33,292 nucleotides of DNA from positions 1 through 33,292 of the forward strand of contig CAJOHR010000021.1 of NCBI GenBank assembly GCA_905234425.1, given 5' to 3'. Under the pieces are notes generated by a model. It had not been told where the DNA came from, did not search any database, and saw only the letters and a list, made by a program, of their open reading frames with translations. This DNA comes from an uncultured Oscillospiraceae bacterium (GTDB lineage: Bacteria; Bacillota; Clostridia; Oscillospirales; Oscillospiraceae). Made by a program: the position numbers and the translations under genes. Shown in pieces: positions 7,232 to 15,096 of the stretch; position 1 is the stretch's first letter, and each line of letters begins with the position of its first letter.

Positions 7232-7935
7232 GCGGAAGCCAGGATAAGAATCCCCACAGCGGGCACCGGGAGCGGCTTCGGGATCAATTCCTGAACTATG
7301 GGCTGGACGGCCTTTCCGATTACAACGCCCTGGAGCTTCTGCTGTTCTACGTCTATCCCCGGCGGGACACCAATCTCATGGCCCACAAGCTTCTGGACGC
7401 CTTCGGCTCCCTGGCCGGGGTGCTGGACGCAGATCCTGAGGCCCTGATCAAGACCGGGGGCCTGACGAAGAATGGAGCGGCCCTCTTAAAGCTGGTTGTG
7501 GAGCTGGACCGGAAAGCCCAGATCTCCAAGACAAGCCGCAAGGAGCAGCTGACCACCACGGAGAAGTGCGGCGAATATCTGCTTCCCTTTTACTACGGCC
7601 TGACAGAGGAGACAGTCTACGTGCTGGCTCTGGACGGGAAATGCCGTTCCATAGGCTGCAAAAAACTCTTTTCCGGCAGCCTCAGTGCCGCCTCCGTCAG
7701 CATTCGGGAGGTGGTGGATTACGCCCTGCGGACCAAGGCTGCCTCCATTGTGCTCTCCCACAACCACACCAGCGGCATCGCCGTGCCCTCGCAGGAGGAT
7801 GTGGCGGTGACAAAGCAGCTTGCCCAGGCCCTGCTTTCGGTAAATGTGCTGTTGGCGGACCATATCGTGGTGGCCGACGGCCGCTTCGCCTCCATGATCG
7901 ACCTGGGACTCTACCGTCCCCCGGCCTTATATTGA
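7228..7935 (+). CDS. radC: RadC-family JAB/MPN domain protein
   Basis: RadC proteins combine an N-terminal helix-hairpin-helix-like region with a JAB/MPN metalloprotease-fold domain. Their cellular role remains unclear despite the DNA-repair name. The 235-residue protein has the N-terminal RERLRDQF and ALELLLFYV pattern and the C-terminal metal motif SHNHTSGIAVPSQED. The usual family motif is HNHPSG; Thr replaces Pro here, while both His residues and the downstream Asp are kept, so the metal site looks intact. The ATG overlaps the pyrE stop codon. It is the last gene of the pyrE unit, followed by a strong terminator. Confidence 0.88.
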   Translation: MSGSQDKNPHSGHRERLRDQFLNYGLDGLSDYNALELLLFYVYPRRDTNLMAHKLLDAFGSLAGVLDADPEALIKTGGLTKNGAALLKLVVELDRKAQISKTSRKEQLTTTEKCGEYLLPFYYGLTEETVYVLALDGKCRSIGCKKLFSGSLSAASVSIREVVDYALRTKAASIVLSHNHTSGIAVPSQEDVAVTKQLAQALLSVNVLLADHIVVADGRFASMIDLGLYRPPALY

Positions 7936-7938
7936 TGA

Positions 7939-7966
7939 AAAAACGCAGGCGCGCGCCTGCGTTTTT
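7939..7966. terminator. Bidirectional terminator after radC
   Basis: A perfect 12-bp stem AAAAACGCAGGC with GCCTGCGTTTTT closes a GCGC loop. It has a T tract on the plus strand and the mirror-image tract on the minus strand, so it can end transcription both ways. It starts 3 nt past the radC stop. Confidence 0.92.
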
Positions 7967-7999
7967 CCTATTCATACCACTATCTGATAAAAACCTTTA

Positions 8000-8168
8000 T
8001 TAGGGAAACGCTGATTAAATCCCGGCGCGCGTCTTGACGGCGGATTTTTCTCCTGATTTCGTCTCAAAATCTTGAAATACACAAAGTATTCCTGCGATTT
8101 TTCGACTTTATCAGGAGAAAAATATGCTCGCCAATCCGCACACCGTTCTTTATTCATCGTTTCCTTAG
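8000..8168. repeat. MITE-like element with terminal inverted repeats
   Basis: The ends, 8000-8019 and 8149-8168, are inverted repeats matching at 16 of 20 positions (TTAGGGAAACGCTGATTAAA against CTAAGGAAACGATGAATAAA). A perfect inner inverted pair of 14 bp follows (ATTTTTCTCCTGAT at 8044-8057, complement at 8110-8123). A small central hairpin, AATAC-ACAAA-GTATT, lies at about 8076-8090. The whole unit can fold into one long hairpin. It has no open frame. The left end recurs exactly at 4667-4687. These are the marks of a miniature inverted-repeat element; no clear target-site duplication is visible and no transposase is in the window. Confidence 0.6.
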
Positions 8169-8184
8169 GTTTTATACTATTCTC

Positions 8185-8634
8185 CAATAAAAACATTTAA
8201 CATGATTTATTGCCATGGGCAACTGCCCATGGCGACCGCACAAAATGTGCGGTCGGAGAAGCCGTGCAATACCTGATCCTGCAAACCTTGGGTTTGCAGG
8301 CCACGGCTACAAGCCGTGACCGATAAAAATATATATTTTTATCGGAGAGCAGTATTATCAGATGCGGCTGTCGCCGCGGCAAGCAAACAAATTGTTTGCT
8401 TGCCGTAGTAACGCACAACTTTTCCCCCTGCATTTCATGCAGGGCAGCGGCCATAGGCCGCTGGATTATTAATGCGGCAATTAAATATTGCCACATTAAT
8501 CATATTTGATTTAAGCCGCTTTGCTCGCCGCAAATGCGGCAACCGCAAAGCATGGCAATGATTACTCCGGCAATAAAGGCTATCCCATGTTGCGGTTTTT
8601 GAATTGCCGGAGTAATAAAACATGAAATGTTTTA
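8185..8634. repeat. Dense array of perfect hairpins, no coding capacity
   Basis: Nearly every base belongs to an inverted repeat: 8185-8191/8206-8212 (7 bp); 8212-8233 (10 bp, core CCATGGGC); 8234-8254 (9 bp, loop AAA); 8260-8266/8302-8308/8312-8318 (three-way 7-mer AGCCGTG/CACGGCT/AGCCGTG); 8278-8300 (10 bp, loop TTG); 8320-8345 (26-nt continuous palindrome); 8364-8377 (5 bp); 8378-8404 (12 bp, loop AAT); 8426-8444 (8 bp, loop TTC); 8445-8463 (8 bp, loop ATA); 8468-8500 (13 bp, one mismatch); 8518-8551 (7 bp around an inner 5-bp hairpin 8527-8540); 8561-8616 (14 bp, 28-nt loop); 8616-8634 (8 bp, loop GAA). Several abut with no spacer. Arm sequences differ from hairpin to hairpin. It is clearly more AT-rich than its surroundings, carries no gene, and lies downstream of both radC and dnaE. 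I cannot assign a function. Confidence 0.75.
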
Positions 8635-8648
8635 ATCGGATAATAGTA

Positions 8649-11600
8649 TCACTTTGTCACCACGTTGTCCTCACCCAGAACCGTTTTCAGCTCCGACAGG
8701 AGCAGAGGGTCCGGCAGAATGCCGATGCCTGCCCGCTGGCGGGTGTCGGCGTAGAACAGCACAGCCTGGGTCTTGCCCGGGAACATCTGCAAAATCGCCC
8801 GGACCCGCCGGTCGGCATTGGTCCCCATGGAGGGGAGCCGGAGATAGAGGGTAGTGATCCGCAGCGGCTCAGCCTGTGCCGGGGCGGATTCCCGGACCGG
8901 AGCCGGGGCCGAAAGGCTTCCCGCATCCTCCAGGGGGATCACGCTGTCCGCCATAAGCTGGGGGGCCTTTTCGTCCCGCAGGGAGATGGTCCCCTTCACC
9001 AGCACCGCGTTGTTCTCCGTCAGATTGCCGCCATACCGGGTGATCAGCCGGGAGAAGCAGAGCAGCTCCATGTCCCCGGTGTCGTCCTCCAGGGTGACAT
9101 AGGCCATGAGGGAGCCGTTCCGGGTGGTCTTGCTCTTGACCTTGGTGATGACTCCGGCCAACGTCACATTCTGGCCGTCCTGGAAGGCGCCCGTGGGCGG
9201 GTCCTCTCCGAAGGAGGCCAGGATCGCGCCTATGGAGACAGCCCCGGCCCGCTGGATCTGCGCCCGGTACTCGTCCATGGGGTGGCCGGAGAGGTAAAGC
9301 CCCGTGGTTTCCTTCTCCATGGCCATCCGTTCCCGGGCGGAGAGCTCGGGAATGTCGGGCAGGGGGACGGTGGCGGCCGGATGGACGTCTCCCCCGCCTC
9401 CCAGCATGTCAAACAGGCCGATCTGGCCCTCCAGGTTGTGTTTTCTCGTCTCCGCCACGGCGCTCATGACCGGCTCATAGATATCCAGAAGCTGGCTCCG
9501 TTTGGCCCCGAAGCAATCCATGGCCCCGCATTTGATCAGGTTTTCCACGGTGCGCTTGTTGAGATCCGCGTCGGAGAGCCGGCGGCAGAACTCGTCCAGG
9601 GACTGGAATTCCCCGGACCGGGCCCGCTCCTCCATAAGCCGCCGGACAAAGCCCGTGCCGATGTTCTTCACAGCCCCCAGACCGAACCGGATGCCGTCCT
9701 CGGCCACGGTGAACTGGTCGTCGGATTTATTCACGTCCGGAGGCAGCAGGGCGATGCCCAGCTCCACGCACTCGGCGATATACTCCGAGACCTTGGCCGT
9801 GTTGTCCAGCACGGAGGTCATGAGTGCCGCCATATACTCCCTGGGATAGTGGCACTTGAGGTACGCCGTCTGATAGGCGATGACGGCGTAGCACACGGCG
9901 TGGGCCTTGTTGAAGGCGTAGGAGGCGAAGTCGATGATCTGGTCGTAGATCTGATCGGCCACCTGGGCCGGGACCCCGTTCTGCACGCAGCCGGGGATGC
10001 TCCGGTCCGGGTCCCCGTCCACAAACGCCTTCCGCTCCGCCTCAATGACGGAGTGCTTCTTTTTGGACATGGCCCGGCGGATGTTGTCGGCGTCGGGCAG
10101 GCTGTAGCCCGCCAGGGTCCGGAAAATGTCGATGACCTGCTCCTGATAGACGATGACCCCGTAGGTCACGGCCAGAATCGGCTCCAGCAGCGGATGGGCG
10201 TAGGTGATGGATGCGGGATTGTGCCGGTTGGACAGGAACAGGGGGATGTTGTCCATGGGACCGGGCCGGTAGAGGGCCACAATGGCTGTCAGGTCCTCCA
10301 CGCTCTCGGGCTGGAGGCCCACGCAGACCCCGGTCATGCCCGTGGATTCCATCTGGAACACGCCGGAGGTCCGTCCGGCGGTGAGCATCTTATAGGTGGC
10401 CTCGTCCCCGTCCTTCACGTTTTCCAGGGAGAAATCCGGCGCCTTTTCCCGAATCAGGCGCGCCGCGTCCTCCATGACCGTCAGGTTCCGGAGGCCCAGG
10501 AAGTCCATTTTGAGAAGCCCCAGCTCCTCCACGGTGGTCATGGTGTACTGGATCACCACCGTGTCGTCGTTTTTCGACAGGGGCACGTAGGTATAGACCG
10601 GGTCCTTTGTGATGACTACGGCGGCAGCATGGGTGGAGGTGTTCCGGGGCATGCCCTCCACCTGCATGGCCGTGTCGATGAGGGAGCGCACGGTTTCGTC
10701 CCCCTCGTACTTCTCCCGCAATTGGGGGGAGATCTTCAGGGCCTCGGCCAGGGTGATGTTCAGGGTGCCCGGCACCAGCTTGGCCACAATATCCACTTCG
10801 CCGTAGCTGAGGCCCATGGCCCTTCCCACGTCCCGGACGGCGGCCTTGGCCTTCATGGTGCCGAAGGTGACGATCTGGGCCACGTTGTCCTTTCCGTATT
10901 TTTCCGTCACATAGTCGATGACCTCCTGCCGCCGGTTGACGCAGAAGTCGATGTCGATATCGGGCATGGTGACCCGGCCGGGATTCAGAAAGCGTTCAAA
11001 ATAGAGGCCGTACTCCAGGGGGTCCACGTCGGTGATCTCCAGGCAGTAGGACACCACGCTGCCCGCGGCGCTGCCACGGCCTGGCCCCACGGGGATGCCC
11101 TGGGATTTGGCGTAGGCCACGTAGTCCCAGACGATGAGGAAGTAGTTGACGAAGCCCATCTGCCGGATCATCTCCATCTCATACCGGAGCTGGGCCTCCC
11201 GCTGCTCACCCCCGTCGGGATAGCGGCGTCGGAAGCCCTTCCAGCAGAGGCTTTCAAAGTATTCGTCGTTGGTCATGCCCTCGGGCGGGAAGAAGTCGGG
11301 CAGGTGGTAGTGACCAAACTCGAACTCCACGCTGCACATGTCCGCGATCTTTGCCGTATTCTCCAGGGCCTCCCGGTCCTCGGGGAACAGCGCGGCCATC
11401 TCCTCCTCAGATTTGATATAGAACTCCTCGGTCTCAAACTTCATCCGGTCCGGGTCGTCCAGGGTCTTCTGCATCTGGATGCACATGAGCACGTCCTGGA
11501 GCCTGGCGTCCTCCTTCCGGATGTAGTGGGCGTCGTTGGTGACCACCAGAGGAAGCCCCGTCTCCCGGGACAGCCGCCGGAGGCCCCGGTTCACGGCAAG

Positions 11601-12146
11601 CTGCTTTTCGATGCCGTGGTCCTGCATTTCCAGATAATAGCGGTCCGGCCCGAAAAGGGCCGACATCCGGAGGGCCGCTTCCTTTGCCTTGTCATATTCC
11701 CCCTCGGCCAGCAGCCTGGGCAGCTCCCCCGCCAGACAGGCGGACAGGGCGATCAGGCCCTCGTGGTGGGCCTCCAGCAGCTCCCAGTCGATCCGGGGCT
11801 TGCCGTAAAAGCCGTCCAGGAAGGCCTGGGAGACCATATAGCACAGGTTCCGGTAGCCGATCATGTTTTCGCAGAGCAGCACCAGATGGTAGTTCTCATT
11901 GTCGATGCCGTGGACCCGGTCATGCCGGGACCGGGGCGCCACATAGACCTCGCAGCCGATGACGGGCTTGATCCCCTTGGCCTTGGCGGCCCGGTAGAAG
12001 TCGATGACGCCGTACATGGCCCCGTGATCCGTCACGGCCACCGCCGTCTGGCCCAGCTCCAGCACCCGGTCCATGAGAGACCCGATCCGGCAGGCGCCGT
12101 CCAGAAGGCTGTATTCCGTATGCACATGGAGATGGACAAAGCTCAT
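8649..12146 (-). CDS. dnaE: DNA polymerase III alpha subunit (DnaE type)
   Basis: The replicative C-family DNA polymerase of the DnaE type, which in Firmicutes usually extends primers before PolC takes over. The 1165-residue protein begins with the PHP domain (FVHLHVHTEYSLLDG at residues 3-17). The palm domain carries GPGRGSAAGSVVSYC and the catalytic MPDIDIDF at about 393-400. A helix-hairpin-helix and beta-binding region follow, then a C-terminal OB fold (NVTLAGVITKVKSKTTRNG near residue 993), and a degenerate tail. Length is normal for the family. Its ATG overlaps the whiA stop by 4 nt, so it is the last gene of the murB-rapZ-yvcK-whiA-dnaE run. The stop codon lies only 14 nt from the hairpin array, whose 8616-8634 and 8561-8616 stems could serve as its terminator. 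Confidence 0.96.
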   Translation of the reverse strand: MSFVHLHVHTEYSLLDGACRIGSLMDRVLELGQTAVAVTDHGAMYGVIDFYRAAKAKGIKPVIGCEVYVAPRSRHDRVHGIDNENYHLVLLCENMIGYRNLCYMVSQAFLDGFYGKPRIDWELLEAHHEGLIALSACLAGELPRLLAEGEYDKAKEAALRMSALFGPDRYYLEMQDHGIEKQLAVNRGLRRLSRETGLPLVVTNDAHYIRKEDARLQDVLMCIQMQKTLDDPDRMKFETEEFYIKSEEEMAALFPEDREALENTAKIADMCSVEFEFGHYHLPDFFPPEGMTNDEYFESLCWKGFRRRYPDGGEQREAQLRYEMEMIRQMGFVNYFLIVWDYVAYAKSQGIPVGPGRGSAAGSVVSYCLEITDVDPLEYGLYFERFLNPGRVTMPDIDIDFCVNRRQEVIDYVTEKYGKDNVAQIVTFGTMKAKAAVRDVGRAMGLSYGEVDIVAKLVPGTLNITLAEALKISPQLREKYEGDETVRSLIDTAMQVEGMPRNTSTHAAAVVITKDPVYTYVPLSKNDDTVVIQYTMTTVEELGLLKMDFLGLRNLTVMEDAARLIREKAPDFSLENVKDGDEATYKMLTAGRTSGVFQMESTGMTGVCVGLQPESVEDLTAIVALYRPGPMDNIPLFLSNRHNPASITYAHPLLEPILAVTYGVIVYQEQVIDIFRTLAGYSLPDADNIRRAMSKKKHSVIEAERKAFVDGDPDRSIPGCVQNGVPAQVADQIYDQIIDFASYAFNKAHAVCYAVIAYQTAYLKCHYPREYMAALMTSVLDNTAKVSEYIAECVELGIALLPPDVNKSDDQFTVAEDGIRFGLGAVKNIGTGFVRRLMEERARSGEFQSLDEFCRRLSDADLNKRTVENLIKCGAMDCFGAKRSQLLDIYEPVMSAVAETRKHNLEGQIGLFDMLGGGGDVHPAATVPLPDIPELSARERMAMEKETTGLYLSGHPMDEYRAQIQRAGAVSIGAILASFGEDPPTGAFQDGQNVTLAGVITKVKSKTTRNGSLMAYVTLEDDTGDMELLCFSRLITRYGGNLTENNAVLVKGTISLRDEKAPQLMADSVIPLEDAGSLSAPAPVRESAPAQAEPLRITTLYLRLPSMGTNADRRVRAILQMFPGKTQAVLFYADTRQRAGIGILPDPLLLSELKTVLGEDNVVTK

Positions 12147-13054
12147 AGCGGTTCCTCTCTTAATTCCCTGCTTTTCTCAATAATCGTCTTCATCCGGTGG
12201 CTGATGGCCGGCTTGCTCACCGGCGGGTCCACCATGGCGGCCAGCTCCGAGAGCGTGGCCTCGGGATGGGCCTCCCGGAGGAGCGCCGTATCCTTCAGCT
12301 TCTGAGGCAGCGCCTCAAATTTCCCGCTGCTCCGCAGGGCCCGGATGGCGGACAGCTGCTCCTGGGCCGCGTCCACGGCCTTATCGAGATTGGCCGTCTC
12401 GCAGTTCACCCGCCGGTTGACCCCGTTCCGGACCTCCTTCTCCATCTTGGCCTGAATGATCTTCATGGCCTGGAGGGGCGAGCCGATCATGGTGAGAAAA
12501 TCCACGATGGCGTCGCTCTGCTTGAGATAGAGGATCTTGCTGCCGGAGCGCTGGGTGTCCAGGAATTCAAAGCCCAGCTCCTGGAGCAGGCTGCGGCACT
12601 CGCCGCTGACCTTCCGGTGGCTGGTGGCCAGCTCCAGATGGTACCGCTTGTCCGGGTCGGTGACGCTGCCCCCGGCCAGAAAAGCCCCCCGGACGAAGCT
12701 CTGCCGGCAGCAGTCGCTCTCCAGCACGCCGAAATTGATATGCAGGGCCATGGGCGCGTGCTCCTGGCCGTAGGCGGCGAAGACCGTCTCCAGCTTCTCC
12801 GGGTCCTCCATGACAAAGGTCCGCTTTCCCGGGGTTTCCGGGTCCGGGGACTGGTCGAAGGAGAGTCCGAAGGCCTTTCGGAACAGCCTGGGCAGCCGCC
12901 GGGCCAGATCCGTGTTCTCTGTGACGATCCGGATCTCATCCCTGGAAAAGGTGTTGCAGTAGAGCAGAACGCCGTAGCACTCCGCCAGACAGCAGCATTT
13001 TTTGTCGGGCAGAGAGCGGCACAGCTCCTCCCGCACCTCTGAGGCAAAGGACAT
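12143..13054 (-). CDS. whiA: WhiA, DNA-binding division/sporulation regulator
   Basis: WhiA has an N-terminal LAGLIDADG homing-endonuclease-like fold and a C-terminal helix-turn-helix. In actinomycetes it controls sporulation septation; in Firmicutes it affects cell division and chromosome segregation. The 303-residue protein shows SFASEVREELC at the start, VRGAFLAGGSVTDPDKRYHLE in the LAGLIDADG part, and NRRVNCETANLDKAVDAA before the C-terminal helix-turn-helix (about 255-300, containing SKPAISHRMKTI). The ATG at 13054 follows AGGAGGA by about 7 nt and shares one base with the yvcK stop (TGATG); the longer frame from 13102 would overlap yvcK and has no ribosome site. Order and overlaps match the conserved Firmicutes cluster. 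Confidence 0.95.
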   Translation of the reverse strand: MSFASEVREELCRSLPDKKCCCLAECYGVLLYCNTFSRDEIRIVTENTDLARRLPRLFRKAFGLSFDQSPDPETPGKRTFVMEDPEKLETVFAAYGQEHAPMALHINFGVLESDCCRQSFVRGAFLAGGSVTDPDKRYHLELATSHRKVSGECRSLLQELGFEFLDTQRSGSKILYLKQSDAIVDFLTMIGSPLQAMKIIQAKMEKEVRNGVNRRVNCETANLDKAVDAAQEQLSAIRALRSSGKFEALPQKLKDTALLREAHPEATLSELAAMVDPPVSKPAISHRMKTIIEKSRELREEPL

Positions 13055-14109
13055 CAGGATTTCCTCCTCTGCCGGACCAGCTGCCGGCCGGTGTTCCGCC
13101 ACAGGTCCATAATGGCCGCGGCCAGCAGGGCCGGGTCGTGACGGGCGTATTCGCTGCTGTCCGAGAGCAGCGCGGCGGTGAACAGCCGGACGCCCAGGGC
13201 CTCCAGGGCCTCCCTGTCCACCTCCAGAACGCCCGCGCCCTCCCGGAGATAGTCCTCCCGGAGGTGTTCGGGGATGGGGCTGGAGTTGGCCAGAACCGCG
13301 TCCACACAGCCTTGGCCGCTGTGGGAGATCAGCTCCCGCAGGTGGTCCGCCGCCGTATATTCCTCGGTCTCCCCGTCCTGGGTCATGAGATTCATAACAA
13401 AGACCTTATAGGCCCTGGAGGCGGTCACCGCCTCGGTGATGCCGCTGACCAGGAAGTTGGGGATGATGCTGGTATAGAGGCTCCCGGGCCCGATAAGGAT
13501 CAGGTCCGCCCTGGCGATGGCCGCCAGGGATTCCGGATAGGCCTGTGGATGCTCCGGGAGCATGATCACCCGGCTGATCCGGCGGCGGGTGTCCTTCTTG
13601 TGGAAGAAGATGTTGCTCTCCCCCAGGACCGTGGTGCCGTCGTCAAAGATGGCCTGAAGGCGCACGTCCTCCTCGGTGACGGGCAGCACCCGCCCCGTGA
13701 TGGCAAGGACCTCGCCCATGCGCCGGACCGCCTCGGCAAAGGAACCGCAAATGCCGTTCAGGGCCGCCAGGAGCAGATTGCCGAAGTTCTGGCCCGTGAG
13801 AGCGCCGGAGTTCTCGGAAAACCGGAAGGTCATGAGCTGCTCCATGACCGGCTCCGTGTTGGCCAGGGCCAGCACGCAGTCCCGGGCGTCTCCCGGCGGG
13901 AGCATGCCCAGGTCCTGGCGGAGCCGGCCGCTGCCGCCGCCGTCGTCGGCGGTGGTGACAATGGCGGTGATGTCTCTTGTGTGCAGCTTCAACCCCCGGA
14001 GCATGGTGGAAAGGCCGTGACCGCCGCCGATGGCCACGATCCTTGGAGCGCCGGGGGCGTATACCCGGACGCCCTCCTCCGGAACCAGAAGCTTTTCGGG
14101 CCTATCCAC
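13054..14109 (-). CDS. yvcK: YvcK/GlmR family protein (UDP-GlcNAc-linked metabolic regulator)
   Basis: YvcK (GlmR) of Bacillus binds UDP-sugars and supports cell-wall precursor supply on gluconeogenic carbon sources. The 351-residue protein has the early glycine-rich IVAIGGGHGLSTMLRGLK, TTADDGGGSGRLR with the Asp pair, and the family segment LIGPGSLYTSIIPNFLV. It resembles the CofD/UPF0052 fold. The start is GTG at 14109 and overlaps the rapZ stop by 8 nt; no better ATG exists downstream before the conserved region. Co-transcription with rapZ, whiA and murB places it in wall-precursor control. Confidence 0.93.
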   Translation of the reverse strand: MDRPEKLLVPEEGVRVYAPGAPRIVAIGGGHGLSTMLRGLKLHTRDITAIVTTADDGGGSGRLRQDLGMLPPGDARDCVLALANTEPVMEQLMTFRFSENSGALTGQNFGNLLLAALNGICGSFAEAVRRMGEVLAITGRVLPVTEEDVRLQAIFDDGTTVLGESNIFFHKKDTRRRISRVIMLPEHPQAYPESLAAIARADLILIGPGSLYTSIIPNFLVSGITEAVTASRAYKVFVMNLMTQDGETEEYTAADHLRELISHSGQGCVDAVLANSSPIPEHLREDYLREGAGVLEVDREALEALGVRLFTAALLSDSSEYARHDPALLAAAIMDLWRNTGRQLVRQRRKS

Positions 14110-14962
14110 GGTCGATGTCCCGGTGGTTCACCACGGTGGGGTAGCCCCGCTTGGCGATATAGGCCCCGATCTCCCTGGCAACGGCCACGGAGCGGTGGCG
14201 GCCGCCGGTGCAGCCCACGGCGATGACAAGCTGGGTCTTCCCCTCGTCAAAATAGAGGGGCAGAGAGAAGGAGAGCAGCTCCTCCAGCCGTGCGAAATAG
14301 TCCTTGGTCTGCTGATAGGAGAAGACGAAATCCCGGACCTCGGGCATGAGGCCCGTTTTGGCCCGCAGATCGGCGATATAGTAGGGATTGGGCAGGAACC
14401 GGACGTCGAAAACCAGGTCCGCGTCCATGGGCAGCCCGTATTTGAAGCCGAAGGACACCACTTGGACCACCATTGCCCGCTGGGGGGAGTCCCCCTCAAA
14501 GAGCCGGATGATCTCGCTCCGGAGCCGGGCCGTGCTCAGGGAGGTGGTGTCGATGATATAGTCGGCCCGCTCCCGGATCCGGGAGAGCATCTGCTTCTCC
14601 TTCTGGACCGCGTCCCGGAGGGGCGTTCCGTCCCGGCTCAGGGGATGGGAGCGCCGGGTCTCCTTGTACCGGCGCATAATGACCTCCGCGTCGGCCTCCA
14701 CAAAGACGATGGAATACTGGCAGCCCTTGGCGTCCAGGGTGTTCAGGCTGTCCAGAAGGCCGTCGAAGCTCTGGCCCGCCCGGACGTCGCTGACCAGGGC
14801 TACCTTTTCAAACCGTCCCGTGGTGGCGAGGCAGATCTCCGTGAACTGCTCGATGAGCTCCGGCGGCAGGTTGTCCACGCAGTAATAGCCCAAATCCTCC
14901 AGAATGGAGGCCGCCTGGCTCTTGCCCGCGCCGGACTGGCCTGTTACGATAAGAAAACGCAT
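14102..14962 (-). CDS. rapZ: RapZ/YvcJ nucleotide-binding adapter protein
   Basis: A P-loop protein that hydrolyses nucleotides. In Enterobacteria RapZ is the RNase E adapter that controls glmS through small RNAs and senses glucosamine-6-phosphate; in Bacillus YvcJ affects competence. The Walker A motif is GQSGAGKS at about residues 8-15, and the C-terminal domain ends AVGCTGGRHRSVAVA...VNHRDI, the usual RapZ tail. I place the start at ATG 14962, with GAGGTG 9 nt upstream; the upstream in-frame GTG at 14974 overlaps that site. The protein is then 286 residues, normal for the family. It is 133 nt downstream of murB. Confidence 0.94.
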   Translation of the reverse strand: MRFLIVTGQSGAGKSQAASILEDLGYYCVDNLPPELIEQFTEICLATTGRFEKVALVSDVRAGQSFDGLLDSLNTLDAKGCQYSIVFVEADAEVIMRRYKETRRSHPLSRDGTPLRDAVQKEKQMLSRIRERADYIIDTTSLSTARLRSEIIRLFEGDSPQRAMVVQVVSFGFKYGLPMDADLVFDVRFLPNPYYIADLRAKTGLMPEVRDFVFSYQQTKDYFARLEELLSFSLPLYFDEGKTQLVIAVGCTGGRHRSVAVAREIGAYIAKRGYPTVVNHRDIDRG

Positions 14963-15003
14963 TTTATGATTCACCTCGTTTGAGCATAAAGGGCGCCTGT
15001 GAC

Positions 15004-15096
15004 AGAGTGGAGAGTGGAGAGTGGAGAGTGGAGATATGTGAGATTAAAACATCAGGAAAAACAACATCTCAAATCTTCAATCTCAAATCTCCACTC
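15004..15096 (-). repeat. Four tandem AGAGTGG units in a murB-rapZ spacer hairpin
   Basis: AGAGTGG is repeated four times without a gap at 15004-15031. The last unit leads into GAGTGGAGAT (15026-15035), which pairs perfectly with ATCTCCACTC (15087-15096), and GAGATT (15040-15045) pairs with AATCTC (15079-15084). The hairpin's far arm touches the murB stop codon. It lacks a U tract, so it may be an attenuator, a processing signal or a decayed repeat rather than a terminator. Confidence 0.55.

Noticed and set aside
8185..8634. CRISPR array
   Set aside because: Palindromes are present but there is no constant repeat, no regular spacing, and no cas gene.
8185..8634. Integron cassette or attC cluster
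   Set aside because: There is no integrase gene, and I do not find repeated RYYYAAC/GTTRRRY core sites in the hairpins.
8622..12305. Very long open frame (1227 codons) on the plus strand opposite dnaE and part of whiA
   Set aside because: It is the antisense shadow of a well-supported DnaE in GC-rich DNA. The translation is low-complexity (rich in Gly, His, Val, Asp), has no domain I recognise and no ribosome site.
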